DNA of 64,000 nt from Acinetobacter nosocomialis (GTDB lineage: Bacteria; Pseudomonadota; Gammaproteobacteria; Pseudomonadales; Moraxellaceae). Position 1 is the first letter of the stretch. Each line of letters starts with the position of its first letter. The notes under the pieces are model-generated. The model worked only from the letters and a program-made list of their open reading frames with translations, was not told the origin of the DNA and ran no database searches. The position numbers and the translations under genes were made by a program. The DNA lies in NCBI GenBank assembly GCA_025736915.1, contig CP107049.1, forward strand, positions 3,410,001 through 3,474,000. Reading direction: 5' to 3'. Below are positions 1 through 11,409 of the stretch, piece after piece.

Positions 1-1
1 T

Positions 2-3000
2 CGTATTCAAGATTTAACTGAGCGTTTAGAAGTTGTAGTGCCTGTTTATTTAGTCTTTTCAAAAATGGATTTGATTGCGGGTTTTACCGAGTTTTTCGAA
101 TTCTATGAAGTACAAGAATATAATCAGGCATGGGGTGCAACATTACCATATGAGCAAAACTCCTCTCATAATGCGGTAGATCTTTTTGAGAAACATTACA
201 CTATTCTTTATGATGGCTTAAAAGGGGTAAGTTCGACTCACCTTAGTCGTCGACATTCTCAAAATATCTCACCGAGTGTGATGACTTTCCCATTAGAATT
301 TAAAACATTAAAACCTGCACTCAAAAGTTTTATTGCTACATTGTTTGAAGACAATCCTTACCAGTTCCAGCCAGTTTTCCGTGGTTTCTATTTCACAAGT
401 GCCTTGCAAGAAGGTGTAATAGAAAGTCCAATGACTGAGCAAATTGCACAAGAATTTCAGCTTTCTCAAATTGCACAAAATGAAGTAAGAGATCAATTAA
501 AAACAACACCTAACCATGGTTATTTCTTAAAAGGCCTATTTTCAGAAGTCATTTTAAAAGATAAAGATTTAGTTAAACAGCATGTTAATACAAGCAGAAA
601 ACGTCAACGCTACATTGCATTTATCGGTGCTTTAGCGGGTGTTTCAATTATTCTGGGTGTATGGGTTTGGTCGTATCGCAATAACCAACAGCTTATTTCT
701 GAAGTTCAAGCTGATTTAAATAAAGTTGTTCAGTTAGAGAAGGGTTCAAACCAACAATTATCAACTCAATTGGAAGCCCTACTGATTTTACAAAGACGTC
801 TACAGCAATTAGACGAGTTTGATGAAAATAGACCTCTAAAATTTAGTTTTGGTTTATATCAAGGCAATGAGTTACGTGAAAAATTAAAAGCTGAATATTT
901 AAAAGGCGTTAAACAAATTGTTTTAACACCTACTCAGCAAAATATTGCTCAGTATTTGCAACGTGTGAAAAATAACGAAGCGACTTTAAAAGCAAATCAT
1001 ACCAACGTTGAGATTAAGCAAACTGCTCAAACTCAGCAATATTTAGAGCCGTCAGATACCAATCCACAAGATGCTTATAATGCGTTAAAAGCATATTTGA
1101 TGATGAGTAATCCACAATATATGGATGCAAGTCACTTAAGCGATCAGGTAACGCGTTTCTGGCGTTCTTGGCTGGATGCCAATAAAGGGCAAATGCCACG
1201 TGCAGATATGATTCAGGAAGCTGAACAGATTTTGTCGTATGCAATGACATTAGCAAATGACAAGCAATTCCCGATTTTGGATGCTGACTCTCAATTAGTT
1301 GATCAGACACGTCAAGTATTGCTCTCTGTGATTAGAGGTATGCCAGCACGTGACCGTGTTTATAACGAAATTAAAATGCGTGCTGCTGTTCGCTTCCCAG
1401 CTTTGACAGTAAGTCAAATTGTTGGTGAGGCAAATAAAAATGTTGTATTGGGCAGCTATGCATTACCAGGTGTATTTACTCAAAAAGCTTGGAATGACTA
1501 TGTAGAAAAAGCCATTGAGGAAGCAGCAGATAAGCCTACAGATAGTAAAGACTGGGTGTTAAATAGTCGTCAATCTGATGACTTAACTTTCTCGGGTAGC
1601 CCAGAGCAAATTAGAAAGCAGCTCACAGCACTTTATAAACAAGAATATATCGCTGAATGGAGAAAATTCTTAAGTGGTATTCACTATGCAAAAGCAAATC
1701 AATTTGCTCAGCAAGTCAAAAATATTGATGTATTAGGTGAGCCACAAAATTCACCAATTCGTACTCTTATTGAACGTGTAGCTATTGAAACAAATTGGGA
1801 CAATCCAGTTGTTCAAGCAGAGTTAGCTGCTCCTCAAAAAGGATTTGTTGCTTGGTTTAAACGTAAAGTCTTAAACCGTGATGATAAACAATTAGCAAAT
1901 CAAGCAGCTACTAATGCTCAAGGTGCTATTTCTCAAGAATATCAAATGTTCTATCAGTTGGTTCGTAAGCGTGATGATCAACAAGGTAAATCTTTACTTG
2001 ATGAATATATGACGAATCTTGCTTTGGTACGTAGTAAGTTTAATGAACTTAAAAATGCGGGTGAGGTTGGACCAAGTGCAATGACATTGGTTAAGCAAAC
2101 CCTAAATGAGCAGACATCGGTATTTAATCAGACTCAAAAAATTGTAGATGAAAAAATGGCGGTTGGTTTCAGTGAAATTGATCAGCAACTTTTACAAAAA
2201 TTAGTGGTGAGTCCTCTTACACAATCCTTTGAAAGTTTAATTACGCCTACTCAAGATGAAATTAATAAACTTTGGGTTATGCAAGCGTACCAGCCATTTA
2301 CTACAAATCTTGCTAAGAAATATCCATTTAACTCATCCGCTTCTTTACAAGCAACAAGTAGTGAAATTGGTCAAATTCTTGGTGAAAACGGTAGCATTTC
2401 CCGTTTTGTTAAAGAGAGCTTAGACCCATTTGTTATTCGTCGCGGCTATACCTTAACTTCAAAAACATGGAAAGATTTGGGTATTAGTTTAAACCCGCAA
2501 TTTGTGATGAATTTCCAGCGCTATGTTGCACCTACAAATGGTATGGCAACTGGGGAATTAAATAGTCAAGCACCAGCGGCTCCAGCAACGAATCAGTCTA
2601 ACTTCCAGTTCTACCCAATTCAAAACCCGCAATTGCTTTCATATACCGTTGATATTGATGGTCAGCGTATGACTTATGAAAATGGTGTACAGCAATGGGT
2701 TAACTTTATTTGGCCAAATCAAGGCAGCATTCCTGGTGCTCGTATTACGGCTGTAGATTTACAAGGTCAAACGCATACGATTTTTGATGAACCAGGTGAA
2801 TATGGCATTAACCGCTTAATTGATAGTGCACAGCGTAAAGAGCAGAACGGTGGTTTCGAAATGCTTTGGCGCAGTAAGACGGATCCATCATTGTTTGTGA
2901 AAATGAACTTCCGTCTTATTAGTAGTAACTCAGGCAGTATTGGTTCAAGTCGCGGTTACTCTGGTATGCAATTGGTTGACAAAGTTACTGCTGATAAAGC

Positions 3001-3124
3001 TGCCCGTGTTGTATCGGCGCAGCAAGCACCAGCTCAGGCAGCTGCTCCTGCGAAACCTGCAAATCCAGTTGCTGCATTAACACAACCTGCTGCAACTCAA
3101 CCAGCTGCGGGAGTTAAGCCATGA
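2..3124 (+). CDS. tssM: T6SS inner-membrane protein TssM (IcmF), 5'-truncated by window edge
   Basis: TssM forms the inner-membrane/periplasmic trunk of the T6SS membrane complex with TssL and TssJ. The frame is open from base 2; the GTG at 38 lies inside the cytoplasmic GTPase-like domain (a [19 protein letters not shown] stretch matches the NKxD region of TssM), so the true start is upstream of the window. The third transmembrane helix is at nt 611-672, followed by the large periplasmic helical and beta domains, and the protein ends in an Ala/Pro-rich tail (nt 3010-3121). It is followed after 37 nt by tagF, which has a strong GGAGGAGG ribosome site, so the two are co-transcribed. The Walker A motif cannot be examined here. 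Confidence 0.95.
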   Translation, partial: RIQDLTERLEVVVPVYLVFSKMDLIAGFTEFFEFYEVQEYNQAWGATLPYEQNSSHNAVDLFEKHYTILYDGLKGVSSTHLSRRHSQNISPSVMTFPLEFKTLKPALKSFIATLFEDNPYQFQPVFRGFYFTSALQEGVIESPMTEQIAQEFQLSQIAQNEVRDQLKTTPNHGYFLKGLFSEVILKDKDLVKQHVNTSRKRQRYIAFIGALAGVSIILGVWVWSYRNNQQLISEVQADLNKVVQLEKGSNQQLSTQLEALLILQRRLQQLDEFDENRPLKFSFGLYQGNELREKLKAEYLKGVKQIVLTPTQQNIAQYLQRVKNNEATLKANHTNVEIKQTAQTQQYLEPSDTNPQDAYNALKAYLMMSNPQYMDASHLSDQVTRFWRSWLDANKGQMPRADMIQEAEQILSYAMTLANDKQFPILDADSQLVDQTRQVLLSVIRGMPARDRVYNEIKMRAAVRFPALTVSQIVGEANKNVVLGSYALPGVFTQKAWNDYVEKAIEEAADKPTDSKDWVLNSRQSDDLTFSGSPEQIRKQLTALYKQEYIAEWRKFLSGIHYAKANQFAQQVKNIDVLGEPQNSPIRTLIERVAIETNWDNPVVQAELAAPQKGFVAWFKRKVLNRDDKQLANQAATNAQGAISQEYQMFYQLVRKRDDQQGKSLLDEYMTNLALVRSKFNELKNAGEVGPSAMTLVKQTLNEQTSVFNQTQKIVDEKMAVGFSEIDQQLLQKLVVSPLTQSFESLITPTQDEINKLWVMQAYQPFTTNLAKKYPFNSSASLQATSSEIGQILGENGSISRFVKESLDPFVIRRGYTLTSKTWKDLGISLNPQFVMNFQRYVAPTNGMATGELNSQAPAAPATNQSNFQFYPIQNPQLLSYTVDIDGQRMTYENGVQQWVNFIWPNQGSIPGARITAVDLQGQTHTIFDEPGEYGINRLIDSAQRKEQNGGFEMLWRSKTDPSLFVKMNFRLISSNSGSIGSSRGYSGMQLVDKVTADKAARVVSAQQAPAQAAAPAKPANPVAALTQPAATQPAAGVKP

Positions 3125-3161
3125 CAGGGAAAATAACCTCAACATTAAAGGAGGAGGTCTA

Positions 3162-4121
3162 ATGCATACATTAAAAACAACTCCTCTGTATTATGGGAAA
3201 AGTCCGGCACGCGGTGATTTCTTAAAAACAAAGGGTCAATATGCCTTAATACAGGTCCTTGACCAGTGGATTACAGAAGCGCTGGAATATGCAATGCAAT
3301 CCACTACGTTCAAAGAGGCATATGGTACGTTGCCTCCATTGGACTTCTTTATTGCAAATCCACAAGAGAATATGTTTTTAGCTGCAAATTTACTGGCGAG
3401 CGAAGACAGTTCAGGCCGAGCTTTTCCAATGGTACTCAGTCATTTACTTGAGATTGATTTACCTTACGAAAATTTATTATATGCACCTTATAGTTATAAG
3501 CATGTTTTAGTCGATTTATTTCAAAATAATCGTGCTTTAAGAGGTATTAAAGATTCTGACTTGTTATTTGGTAAGCTCAATCATTTACCAAATCAAATTC
3601 AAGTCTTATCTGAACGTGAATGTATCGGTTTTTATGAAAATCATACAATGCATTCATTTGCTCAATTAATGAAGCTGAGTATTTATGAATTAGCTCAAAG
3701 TATGATTGGGCTGGGATTATTACTGCAGCCAATTTTACAAAATGGGACTAGTCGCTTAAATAAAGTGCTGATTTTGCCGATTAACAATCCTGCTTATTGT
3801 TATGAAATAGCAGCATTCTGGGTCAGTATCATTTGTCGTTTTTTAAAACAACATAATACTGAAGTCTTGATTGGATTGTTACATCGAGAGCAGCCAGTAT
3901 TATTCTTTGGTTTTCAGGGTGCGGATATTTTAGCTCTTAGCGATATTTTTACTCAGAATATGGATAGTAAACATTGGGTTTCTTTAATAGAAGCTCAATG
4001 GATTGATACTTATTTGGAACAAAATGCTGGTTTAGCTACGCTAGAACAATCTTTATGCCAACGCCAATTAAGTTTAAATCAAGGTTTAAAACTATTTAGA
4101 CAGACTTTTTTGGGTGAATAA
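3162..4121 (+). CDS. tagF: T6SS accessory protein TagF
   Basis: This 319-residue protein has the TagF-family N-terminal signature ([13 protein letters not shown]) and matches that family over its first half. In Pseudomonas TagF is a post-translational repressor of T6SS assembly; its role in Acinetobacter is less well defined. No signal peptide or membrane segment is seen, so it should be cytoplasmic. It starts at ATG 3162 behind an AAGGAGGAGG ribosome site, sits between tssM and tagN, and ends 2 nt before the tagN start, consistent with translational coupling. Confidence 0.9.
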   Translation: MHTLKTTPLYYGKSPARGDFLKTKGQYALIQVLDQWITEALEYAMQSTTFKEAYGTLPPLDFFIANPQENMFLAANLLASEDSSGRAFPMVLSHLLEIDLPYENLLYAPYSYKHVLVDLFQNNRALRGIKDSDLLFGKLNHLPNQIQVLSERECIGFYENHTMHSFAQLMKLSIYELAQSMIGLGLLLQPILQNGTSRLNKVLILPINNPAYCYEIAAFWVSIICRFLKQHNTEVLIGLLHREQPVLFFGFQGADILALSDIFTQNMDSKHWVSLIEAQWIDTYLEQNAGLATLEQSLCQRQLSLNQGLKLFRQTFLGE

Positions 4122-4123
4122 CA

Positions 4124-4891
4124 ATGAATCAAAAATATCAAATTAAACTTTCACAATTAATAAAAGGCTGTTTTATTTATGCGATTGCAAATTATGCTTT
4201 AGCACAGCCAATTGTTGTTGAAGGTGTCGTGCCAAATGAAGTGAGTAAACAGGCCATTTTAATGAAAATGCAGTCTGTTTATGGTGCAGACCAAGTGGTA
4301 GATAAAATACAAGTTCGACCAGTAGCAGCTCCAAATGGCTGGAGTGACTCTGTAACGCGAGTGATTACACCAGATCTTAAAAAAGTTTCTCAAGGCAAGT
4401 TAAGTGTTAACGGCACACGATTTGAACTGACTGGAAAAATGCTAAATCCTACAGAAATACAGCCAACTATTCAGATATTTCAAGGTTTAGTACAGCCACC
4501 ATATCAATTATTTTCACAGCTTTCTGTAAATCAGGCAGAGCAGAAAGTCATTGATGATGCTTTAAAAAATCGAATTATTGAATTTGAATCTGGTAGTGCC
4601 GTGCTCACAGATGCTGGCCAAAAAATTCTAGATGAAATGGCAGTTGCTTTAAATAAAGTTGGCGGTAAAAAAGTCAAAATTGTAGGACATACCGATAGTT
4701 CTGGAGATGCGACTAAAAACTTAAAACTCAGTCAAGACCGTGCATTAGCAGTTAAAAATTATTTGGTGAGTAAAAACATTCCTGCTGATCATTTGTCTGC
4801 AGAAGGATTAGGTTCGACTAAACCTGTAGCGGATAATACATCTCCAGAAGGAAGAAAGAAAAACCGTCGAATTGAGTTCACCGTTTTATAA
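4124..4891 (+). CDS. tagN: OmpA-domain T6SS-associated protein TagN
   Basis: The 255-residue product has an N-terminal hydrophobic stretch ending in ALAQP that looks like a signal peptide, so it is probably periplasmic. The C-terminal 110 residues form an OmpA/MotB peptidoglycan-binding domain with the usual IEFESGSA, VGHTDSSG and RKKNRRIEF elements. In Acinetobacter T6SS loci a gene of this type (tagN) lies between tagF and the PAAR gene. It probably anchors the apparatus to peptidoglycan; TssL in this locus lacks such a domain, so TagN may supply it separately (inference). Confidence 0.88.
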   Translation: MNQKYQIKLSQLIKGCFIYAIANYALAQPIVVEGVVPNEVSKQAILMKMQSVYGADQVVDKIQVRPVAAPNGWSDSVTRVITPDLKKVSQGKLSVNGTRFELTGKMLNPTEIQPTIQIFQGLVQPPYQLFSQLSVNQAEQKVIDDALKNRIIEFESGSAVLTDAGQKILDEMAVALNKVGGKKVKIVGHTDSSGDATKNLKLSQDRALAVKNYLVSKNIPADHLSAEGLGSTKPVADNTSPEGRKKNRRIEFTVL

Positions 4892-4907
4892 ACATAAGGA
4901 GAAGAAT

Positions 4908-5171
4908 ATGGCTAGCCCTTATATTACGATTGGTTGCCCAACGACAGGTGGAGGGCAAGTCATTTCTGGTAATAGTGCATTTTTAATAGATGGAATTGCA
5001 ATTGCGTGCGTAGGTGATAAAGCAACTTGTCCGGCGCATAAAACGGTTTCTACGATTGTTTCTGGAGATCCAAATATGCAGGTCATGGGAAAATCAGCAG
5101 CAAGAGTAAATGATTCATTATCTTGTGGTTGTAAATTATTACCGAAACAAAGTTTGGTTAATCAAGGATAG
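4908..5171 (+). CDS. PAAR-domain T6SS spike-tip protein
   Basis: This 87-residue protein is a minimal single-domain PAAR protein: the glycine-rich start TIGCPTTGGG, the central GDKATCPAH metal-binding stretch and a C-terminal SLSCGC segment are all present, with no effector extension. PAAR proteins sharpen the VgrG spike and can carry cargo. The ATG at 4908 is preferred to an earlier in-frame start because AAGGAGAAG lies just ahead of it. It lies 16 nt after tagN and is followed by a hairpin and a 220-nt gap before tssH. Confidence 0.92.
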   Translation: MASPYITIGCPTTGGGQVISGNSAFLIDGIAIACVGDKATCPAHKTVSTIVSGDPNMQVMGKSAARVNDSLSCGCKLLPKQSLVNQG

Positions 5172-5177
5172 CAGAGG

Positions 5178-5218
5178 ATATATCTTTTCACTTAAACTAT
5201 TAACTTGAAAAGATATAT
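5178..5218 (+). terminator. Perfect 13-bp hairpin after the PAAR gene
   Basis: Two 13-nt arms (5178-5190 and 5206-5218) are perfectly complementary around a 15-nt loop, 7 nt after the PAAR stop codon. No long U-run follows, so it may be a partial terminator, an RNA-processing site or a 3' stabiliser rather than a full stop in the T6SS transcript. Confidence 0.5.
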
Positions 5219-5309
5219 GTACTAATTAAATATTCTTAATGATATTAGATTTTTTATATAGAGATAAGAAATCGAACAAATCATATTAATGATTATGATG
5301 CTAGGTTAT

Positions 5310-5339
5310 TTGTCGGATAAAGCTAAATTTTGGTAATAT
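5310..5339 (+). promoter_or_regulatory. Possible sigma70-type promoter for tssH
   Basis: TTGTCG (5310-5315) and TAATAT (5334-5339) are separated by 18 nt in the 220-nt gap before tssH. Each hexamer matches consensus at only four positions, so this is a weak prediction. Confidence 0.3.
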
Positions 5340-5391
5340 ACGGGCATTATGATTTTAAGTATTAAATTATTTAAAAATATTGAGAGTAATG

Positions 5392-8073
5392 ATGAGTAGT
5401 TTAAAAATTTTAATTACAAAACTTTCTACAGTTGCGCGCACTGCTTTAGAAAAATCAGCTAATGCTTGTGTTCTTCAGCAAAACTACGAAATTGAAATTG
5501 AACATTTATTTTTAGAGCTACTTAATCAGCCTTTAGAAAATGATTTAAAAATTTTATTAAAAAAATATAAAATCTCAGCTGACGCTTTGGCAGATGATTT
5601 AAAAGAGACAATCTTTCAATTACCAAAAGGGAATACACGTACTCCAATTTTTGCCAAATCAATTGTGCGTTTATTTGAGCAAGCCTGGTTACTGGCTTCA
5701 GCAGAACAAAACCCTGTCATTCGTAGTGGTCACTTATTGGTTGCATTATTAACTGCACCAGATTTATATCAAATCGCAACAAGAGCTTCGAGTTTATTTG
5801 ATCTTTTACCTATAGACTCGATGAAACATAAGTTTCTTGAGATTTGTGAAAAAAGCGTAGAACAACAAGAAGAAACTAAAACTTCTTCACAAGAAGAAGA
5901 TGAGCTAGAACAAGTCGCTACTCCAACTGTAAAAACTCAAAAAACACCTGCTTTAGATCAATATACGATTAATTTAACTGAAAAAGCGAAGAATGGTGGA
6001 ATTGATCCTGTTATTGGGCGCGAATTTGAAATTCGTTTAATGCTCGATATTTTAATGCGTAGACGCCAAAACAACCCGATCTTAACTGGCGAACCAGGTG
6101 TAGGTAAAACAGCTGTAGTTGAAGGGCTTGCTTTAAAAATTGCTCAAGGTTTAGTGCCAGAAGCTTTAAAAAATGTACATTTGCATGTTTTGGATATGGG
6201 ACTTTTACAAGCAGGTGCAAGTGTTAAAGGTGAGTTTGAAAACCGTTTAAAACAAGTTATTCAAGAAGTTCAGGCTTCGGCTCATCCTATTATTTTATTT
6301 ATTGATGAAGCACACACGCTTATTGGTGCAGGTGGCCAAGCAGGGCAAAACGATGCTGCTAACCTTTTAAAACCTGCTCTTGCACGTGGTGAACTACGAA
6401 CGATTGCTGCAACAACATGGGCTGAATATAAACAGTATTTTGAAAAAGATGCTGCGTTAAGCCGTCGTTTTCAGGTCGTAAAGGTTGAAGAGCCGACCAA
6501 AGAAGTTGCTGTTGATATGCTACGTGCAATGATTCCAGTAATGCAGAAGCACTTTAATTTACAAATTGATGATGAAGCAATTATCACAGCTGTACATGCT
6601 TCTCATCGCTATATCAGTGGTCGTCAACTCCCGGATAAAGCAGTGAGTGTTCTAGATACTGCGGCAGCACGCGTAGCTTTGACCCAAAATGCACAGCCAG
6701 TCAAACTTGATCAATTGAAGGCACAAGAACATAACTTAAAGCTTGAGCAGCAAATTTTGGAAAATGAACATCGTCAGATTCCAATACATCATGAACGATT
6801 AGAGAACCTGAAAAATCATTTAGAGTCTTTACAAAATGAGATTCAAGATACTCAGGAACAATGGCAAAAAGAATTAGAACTAGTTCGTAAAATTCAGGAA
6901 TTAGAGGCGCAGAGCCATTCTAATGAGTCTGAAGCCTACGATCAGATTAATTTAATGCGCAAAGAACTTGCTGATCTTCAAGGTCAACAGCCATTAGTTT
7001 TTGAGCGCGTAAATTCTCAAATTATTAATGAAATTATTTCTGATTGGACCGGTATTCCTGTTGGGAAAATGGTAAATGATGAAATTAAGCAAATCTTAAC
7101 GCTTGAAGACAAATTGGGCGAGCGTGTAATGGGCCAAGATTATGCACTTACACAATTGGTTCAGGGCATTAAAACATCAAAAGCTAAATTAGAAGATCCA
7201 AATAAACCTCAAGGTGTATTCCTTTTAGTTGGACCTAGCGGGGTGGGTAAAACTGAAACTGCAATCACCTTAGCAAATGAGCTGTATGGCGGTGAGCAGC
7301 ATTTAATCACGATTAATATGTCTGAATATCAAGAAGCGCATACGGTATCTTCACTTAAAGGTGCACCTCCAGGATATGTGGGCTATGGTCAAGGCGGTGT
7401 GTTAACCGAAGCAGTACGCCGTAATCCTTATAGTGTTGTACTACTCGACGAAATTGAAAAAGCACATAGTGATGTACAAGAGCTGTTCTACCAAGTATTT
7501 GATAAAGGTACTTTAGAAGATGGTGAAGGTCGCGTTATTGATTTTAAAAACACGACAATTTTATTAACTTCAAATGCAGGTTCTAGTGCAATTATGCAGG
7601 CGTGTTTAAATCAGCCTGTTGAAGAGTGGCCTACAGCAGAAGAATTAATCGAACATTTAAAACCAAGTCTATATAAACAATTTAAACCAGCCTTTTTAGG
7701 GCGTATGAGAGTTGTGCCATATTTTCCGTTGCATGACGATTTATTGGTTCGAATTATTAAACATAAATTGGGCAAAATTACCGCACGAATTGAAAAACAA
7801 TATGGAACAGAAGTCCAATATTCAGATGACTTGGTTGAGTTGCTACTCAGCCGTTGTACTGAAGTGGATAGTGGTGCCCGTAATGTCGATAACATCTTAA
7901 ATTCGACAGTTTTACCTGCTTTGGCAACTGAAATTTTAGTGGCGTTAGCAGATCAAAAATTGCCGAAAGTGATCATGATTGATGCGAAAGATGATGAAAT
8001 CCAATATTTACTAGATCCGGTGGCAAAGCCTGCTAAAAAACGAACTAGTAAAAAGTTGAAATCAGAAGTTTAA
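5392..8073 (+). CDS. tssH: T6SS sheath-recycling AAA+ ATPase TssH (ClpV)
   Basis: TssH disassembles the contracted TssB/TssC sheath in the cytoplasm. The protein has a Clp N-terminal repeat domain (about residues 1-150), a linker rich in Glu/Gln, a first AAA+ domain with Walker A GEPGVGKT at about residue 233 and an IDEAH Walker B, a coiled-coil middle domain (about 435-540), and a second AAA+ domain with GPSGVGKTE at about residue 614 and [11 protein letters not shown] Lys/Arg-rich tail ends it. Length (893 aa) fits ClpV. The start could be ATG 5389 or 5392; a GAGAG stretch just upstream favours 5392. It is 21 nt upstream of tssA. Confidence 0.95.
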   Translation: MSSLKILITKLSTVARTALEKSANACVLQQNYEIEIEHLFLELLNQPLENDLKILLKKYKISADALADDLKETIFQLPKGNTRTPIFAKSIVRLFEQAWLLASAEQNPVIRSGHLLVALLTAPDLYQIATRASSLFDLLPIDSMKHKFLEICEKSVEQQEETKTSSQEEDELEQVATPTVKTQKTPALDQYTINLTEKAKNGGIDPVIGREFEIRLMLDILMRRRQNNPILTGEPGVGKTAVVEGLALKIAQGLVPEALKNVHLHVLDMGLLQAGASVKGEFENRLKQVIQEVQASAHPIILFIDEAHTLIGAGGQAGQNDAANLLKPALARGELRTIAATTWAEYKQYFEKDAALSRRFQVVKVEEPTKEVAVDMLRAMIPVMQKHFNLQIDDEAIITAVHASHRYISGRQLPDKAVSVLDTAAARVALTQNAQPVKLDQLKAQEHNLKLEQQILENEHRQIPIHHERLENLKNHLESLQNEIQDTQEQWQKELELVRKIQELEAQSHSNESEAYDQINLMRKELADLQGQQPLVFERVNSQIINEIISDWTGIPVGKMVNDEIKQILTLEDKLGERVMGQDYALTQLVQGIKTSKAKLEDPNKPQGVFLLVGPSGVGKTETAITLANELYGGEQHLITINMSEYQEAHTVSSLKGAPPGYVGYGQGGVLTEAVRRNPYSVVLLDEIEKAHSDVQELFYQVFDKGTLEDGEGRVIDFKNTTILLTSNAGSSAIMQACLNQPVEEWPTAEELIEHLKPSLYKQFKPAFLGRMRVVPYFPLHDDLLVRIIKHKLGKITARIEKQYGTEVQYSDDLVELLLSRCTEVDSGARNVDNILNSTVLPALATEILVALADQKLPKVIMIDAKDDEIQYLLDPVAKPAKKRTSKKLKSEV

Positions 8074-8094
8074 AATTAATAGAGCCAAAATTAG

Positions 8095-9192
8095 ATGAGT
8101 ATTGATATTTCTGAACTACTTAAACCCATTAATGACAGCTTACTTTGTGGTGAGGATTATTCATTTTCTAATGAATTTCACGAAATAAAGAAAGCGAGAA
8201 CAGAGGATGATCTACTATTAGATCAGGGGGATTGGGTTGCTGAGCGGAAACAGGCAGATTGGGATTTTGTTGCAGAGAGTGTAAGCACTTTGCTCACAGA
8301 AAAAACCAAAGATATCCGTCTATTAACATGGTTAATAGAAGCCTGGACTCATCTAAATGGTTTTGAAGGTATGGTAAAGGGTTTAACGTTAACCCATACC
8401 ATGCTGAACCAATACTGGCAGGATATTCATCCGATTATTGAAGATGATGATTTGGATCAACGCATTGGTCTATTACAAGGTTTAATTAATCAGTTGCCTG
8501 GTTTGTTGAAGAAAGTGTCTTTAACTAGCGCAGTGCCTTATTACAATTTGCTTGATTACGATAATTTTCTATATCACGAAAATATTCGTCGTAAGCAAAC
8601 TGAAGATTACGACAGCCAATCAGGCCCATCTGAATTGGAACAATTTGATCAAGCGATCTTTAATACGTCTAAAACCTTTCAATATTCAAATTATCAAGAA
8701 TTTACTTCAGTTTTAACTGAGTGGAATGTCTTAAAACAGACGCTTGATCACTTAATGGGTTTAGATTCACCAAGTTTTGCTGCAATTGATTCTGCATTTG
8801 AAACAATTCACAGCACTTTACGCAAGATTTATAAAGCAGAGGCTTTTGGTACTGGGCTTGCCCAAACCCAAGAACAGGCCGCTGTGATCACGACTCCATC
8901 TATGGAAAATCAAGTGCCTGTACAACAAATCGTATCAGAACAGCCTATGTTTCAGCCTCAAGCACAAACTCACTTGGCTAACCGTGAGCAAGCAATGAAA
9001 GTGCTACAAGAAATAGCCGATTATTTTCAGGCCAATGAGCCACATAGTCCTGTGAGTTATATGCTTCAAAAGACCATTAAATGGAGTCAAATGCCATTAC
9101 ATGAATGGTTGGCACAAGTCATTAAAGATGAAAATCCATTACAAATGGTTCAGGAAATGTTAGGTGTACAGCCTAAAAATGAATACGAATAA
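8095..9192 (+). CDS. tssA: T6SS cap/assembly protein TssA
   Basis: The 365-residue protein begins with an ImpA N-terminal domain (conserved GEDYSFSNEF followed by the DW.AERKQADWDFV stretch) typical of TssA. TssA primes baseplate and tail-tube/sheath polymerisation and stays at the distal end of the sheath. A Gln/Pro-rich linker around residues 255-300 precedes a short C-terminal domain. It is cytoplasmic, with no membrane segment, and is followed after 16 nt by tssK. Confidence 0.9.
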   Translation: MSIDISELLKPINDSLLCGEDYSFSNEFHEIKKARTEDDLLLDQGDWVAERKQADWDFVAESVSTLLTEKTKDIRLLTWLIEAWTHLNGFEGMVKGLTLTHTMLNQYWQDIHPIIEDDDLDQRIGLLQGLINQLPGLLKKVSLTSAVPYYNLLDYDNFLYHENIRRKQTEDYDSQSGPSELEQFDQAIFNTSKTFQYSNYQEFTSVLTEWNVLKQTLDHLMGLDSPSFAAIDSAFETIHSTLRKIYKAEAFGTGLAQTQEQAAVITTPSMENQVPVQQIVSEQPMFQPQAQTHLANREQAMKVLQEIADYFQANEPHSPVSYMLQKTIKWSQMPLHEWLAQVIKDENPLQMVQEMLGVQPKNEYE

Positions 9193-9208
9193 AGATTGGT
9201 AAAGACAT

Positions 9209-10573
9209 ATGTTTAAAGCTGAAAAAGTCCTGTGGGGCGAAGGTTTATTTTTAAGACCTCAACATTTCCAAATTCAAGATACTTATCATGAACAACGTTT
9301 AAATCACACCGTCCGCGCTGTTGTGCCATTTTCATATGGTGTTCAAAAACTTAGTTTTGATGAAGCACAGCTTAGTACACATATTCTTGCGCTTGAGTCG
9401 GTAGAAATGATTTGGCAAGACGGTGAAATATACCAAGCACCGGCTTATGACTTACTACCTGAACCAATTTTGCTTGATGAGCTTAATTTACGTGGTGAGA
9501 TGGTCATTTATTTGGCATTACCACTACTCCAAGCCAATAAACAAAATTTAATCGATCAAAACCAGTCACAGAAGGGACGTTACCAATCGCATCTTGTGGA
9601 GACTCACGATCTTTTCACAAATGCGACAGAAGCAGATATCAGCTTGTTACGTCGTCGAGCTGTGTTTAAATTATTAGATGCAAACAGCAATCCTGATCAT
9701 AATCTGGATGGTTTCCTCTATTTGCCAATAGGTAAAATCAAACGTCAGAGTTCAGGTGCTTTTGAAATTGATCGCAAATTTATTCCACCTATTTTGCATG
9801 TCGATGCATCTGAAACATTGGTTTCGAATTTAAAAAGAACATTGAATGTTATTAAGGCGAAAATTAAAACCATTCAAACCAACAATCGTGAAAATGAACA
9901 GAAATTAATTGAATTCCGTTCAGGTGATATCGTTTCGTTTTGGTTGGTTAATGCTTTAAATACTGCCCATGCTGGTCTGAACCATTTCTTACAATATCCG
10001 CAAATTCATCCAGAACGATTGTTTTTTGAATTATTGCGTTTAGCAGGTTCATTATTAACATTTTCGACAGCTTATGAAGTTGATCAGTTACCTGCATATA
10101 AACATCACAATTTGCAAGAAAGCTTTACTCAGCTCGACACCATTTTGCGTGATTTATTAGACACTATTATTTCTAGTCGTTATATCAGTATTGCACTTAA
10201 AGAAATTCGACCTTCATATTGGGTAGGAAGTCTTGAGACAGATAAGATTACTCGTGACACTAGACTTTATATAGCCGTATCAAGTAGTGCAATGCAGACT
10301 CATGAATTGATTCAGATTGTACCTCTACGATTTAAAATCGGTAGTACGCTGGATGTTGAGCAGCGTGTTGTTGCAGCATTGCCGGCCATTCCATTACACC
10401 ACTTAATTCAAGTTCCAACGGCTATTCCAGTACGTTCTGGCGTGAGTTATTTCGAAATCGAACCGCATCATGAACTCTATCAGCGCATGCTAGATTCAGA
10501 GACGATTTGTATTTACGTTCCAGCTGGCTTCCAAGATATCAGTATTGAGCTGATTGCGGTCATGAACGCTTAA
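9209..10573 (+). CDS. tssK: T6SS baseplate protein TssK
   Basis: The 454-residue protein has the TssK/ImpJ hallmark N-terminus (VLWGEGLFLRPQHFQ) and a C-terminal domain that in the family binds the TssL/TssM complex. TssK trimers link the TssEFG baseplate wedge to the membrane complex. It starts at ATG 9209 and lies between tssA and tssL with short gaps. Confidence 0.95.
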   Translation: MFKAEKVLWGEGLFLRPQHFQIQDTYHEQRLNHTVRAVVPFSYGVQKLSFDEAQLSTHILALESVEMIWQDGEIYQAPAYDLLPEPILLDELNLRGEMVIYLALPLLQANKQNLIDQNQSQKGRYQSHLVETHDLFTNATEADISLLRRRAVFKLLDANSNPDHNLDGFLYLPIGKIKRQSSGAFEIDRKFIPPILHVDASETLVSNLKRTLNVIKAKIKTIQTNNRENEQKLIEFRSGDIVSFWLVNALNTAHAGLNHFLQYPQIHPERLFFELLRLAGSLLTFSTAYEVDQLPAYKHHNLQESFTQLDTILRDLLDTIISSRYISIALKEIRPSYWVGSLETDKITRDTRLYIAVSSSAMQTHELIQIVPLRFKIGSTLDVEQRVVAALPAIPLHHLIQVPTAIPVRSGVSYFEIEPHHELYQRMLDSETICIYVPAGFQDISIELIAVMNA

Positions 10574-10590
10574 AGATAAAGGAGAGAAAA

Positions 10591-11397
10591 ATGTCACAAT
10601 CTACAGGTGCTCCTTCTTTATTTGATGACGGGCAAATCGGGACTGGAGGAAACAATAATAGTCAGTCCCAAGCAAAACTTCAGGCGATTAATTTGATCGA
10701 TTTATTGCACGATGGTTTTTATTTAATCTTTTTGATTCGAAATCAGTATGTACCAGCTGACCCACAGCGGTTTCGTGAAAAAATTTTAGATTTGCTTAAT
10801 CGGTTTGAGCAACAAGCTAAAAAGTTGCAGTTTTCAGCAGATGATATTCATGATGCTAAATATGCATTTTGTGCGCTGCTTGATGAAACAATCGTGACCC
10901 AACAAGACCCGAGCTATTTTAATTTGCAAAATGCTTGGTTAATTAGTCCTTTGCAATTGAGCTTATTTGGTTCTCAATTGGCGGGTTATCAGTTCTTTGA
11001 AATATTAGAACAGTTGAGAAGCCGTGGAAAAGATCGTTTAGCGGCTCTTGAAGTATTTCATTACTGCCTATTATTGGGTTTTCAGGGTAAATATCGGATT
11101 GAGTCTATTGAAAGCCTGAATCATTTGGTTGCGCGAGTAGGTGACGAAATTGATTATTTAAAAGGTAAAAAAGTTGCTTTCTCGCCGTTCTCGGCAATTC
11201 CCGATCAGATACGAAATATTATTCATCGCGAATTACCTTTTTTCTGGATTTTGATTTTCTTGTTGATTTTTGCATTGCTTACCTTCGCGGGTCTAAGATT
11301 TATGCTCAATAATCAAAATGATAAAGCATTATCTACTTATCAAAATGTGATTTCTGCCCCACAAGAGCAAGCACATATTACAATTTATTTACCTTGA
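10591..11397 (+). CDS. tssL: T6SS inner-membrane protein TssL (DotU)
   Basis: This 268-residue protein has the cytoplasmic hook-shaped DotU/IcmH domain (LIDLLHDGFYLIFLIRNQ, FCALLDETIV) and one transmembrane helix near the C-terminus (about residues 214-236). It stops after a short periplasmic tail and lacks the OmpA-like extension found in some TssL proteins; TagN may supply peptidoglycan binding instead. A GGAGAG ribosome site precedes ATG 10591. Confidence 0.93.
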   Translation: MSQSTGAPSLFDDGQIGTGGNNNSQSQAKLQAINLIDLLHDGFYLIFLIRNQYVPADPQRFREKILDLLNRFEQQAKKLQFSADDIHDAKYAFCALLDETIVTQQDPSYFNLQNAWLISPLQLSLFGSQLAGYQFFEILEQLRSRGKDRLAALEVFHYCLLLGFQGKYRIESIESLNHLVARVGDEIDYLKGKKVAFSPFSAIPDQIRNIIHRELPFFWILIFLLIFALLTFAGLRFMLNNQNDKALSTYQNVISAPQEQAHITIYLP

Positions 11398-11409
11398 TGA
11401 TGGAACGAA

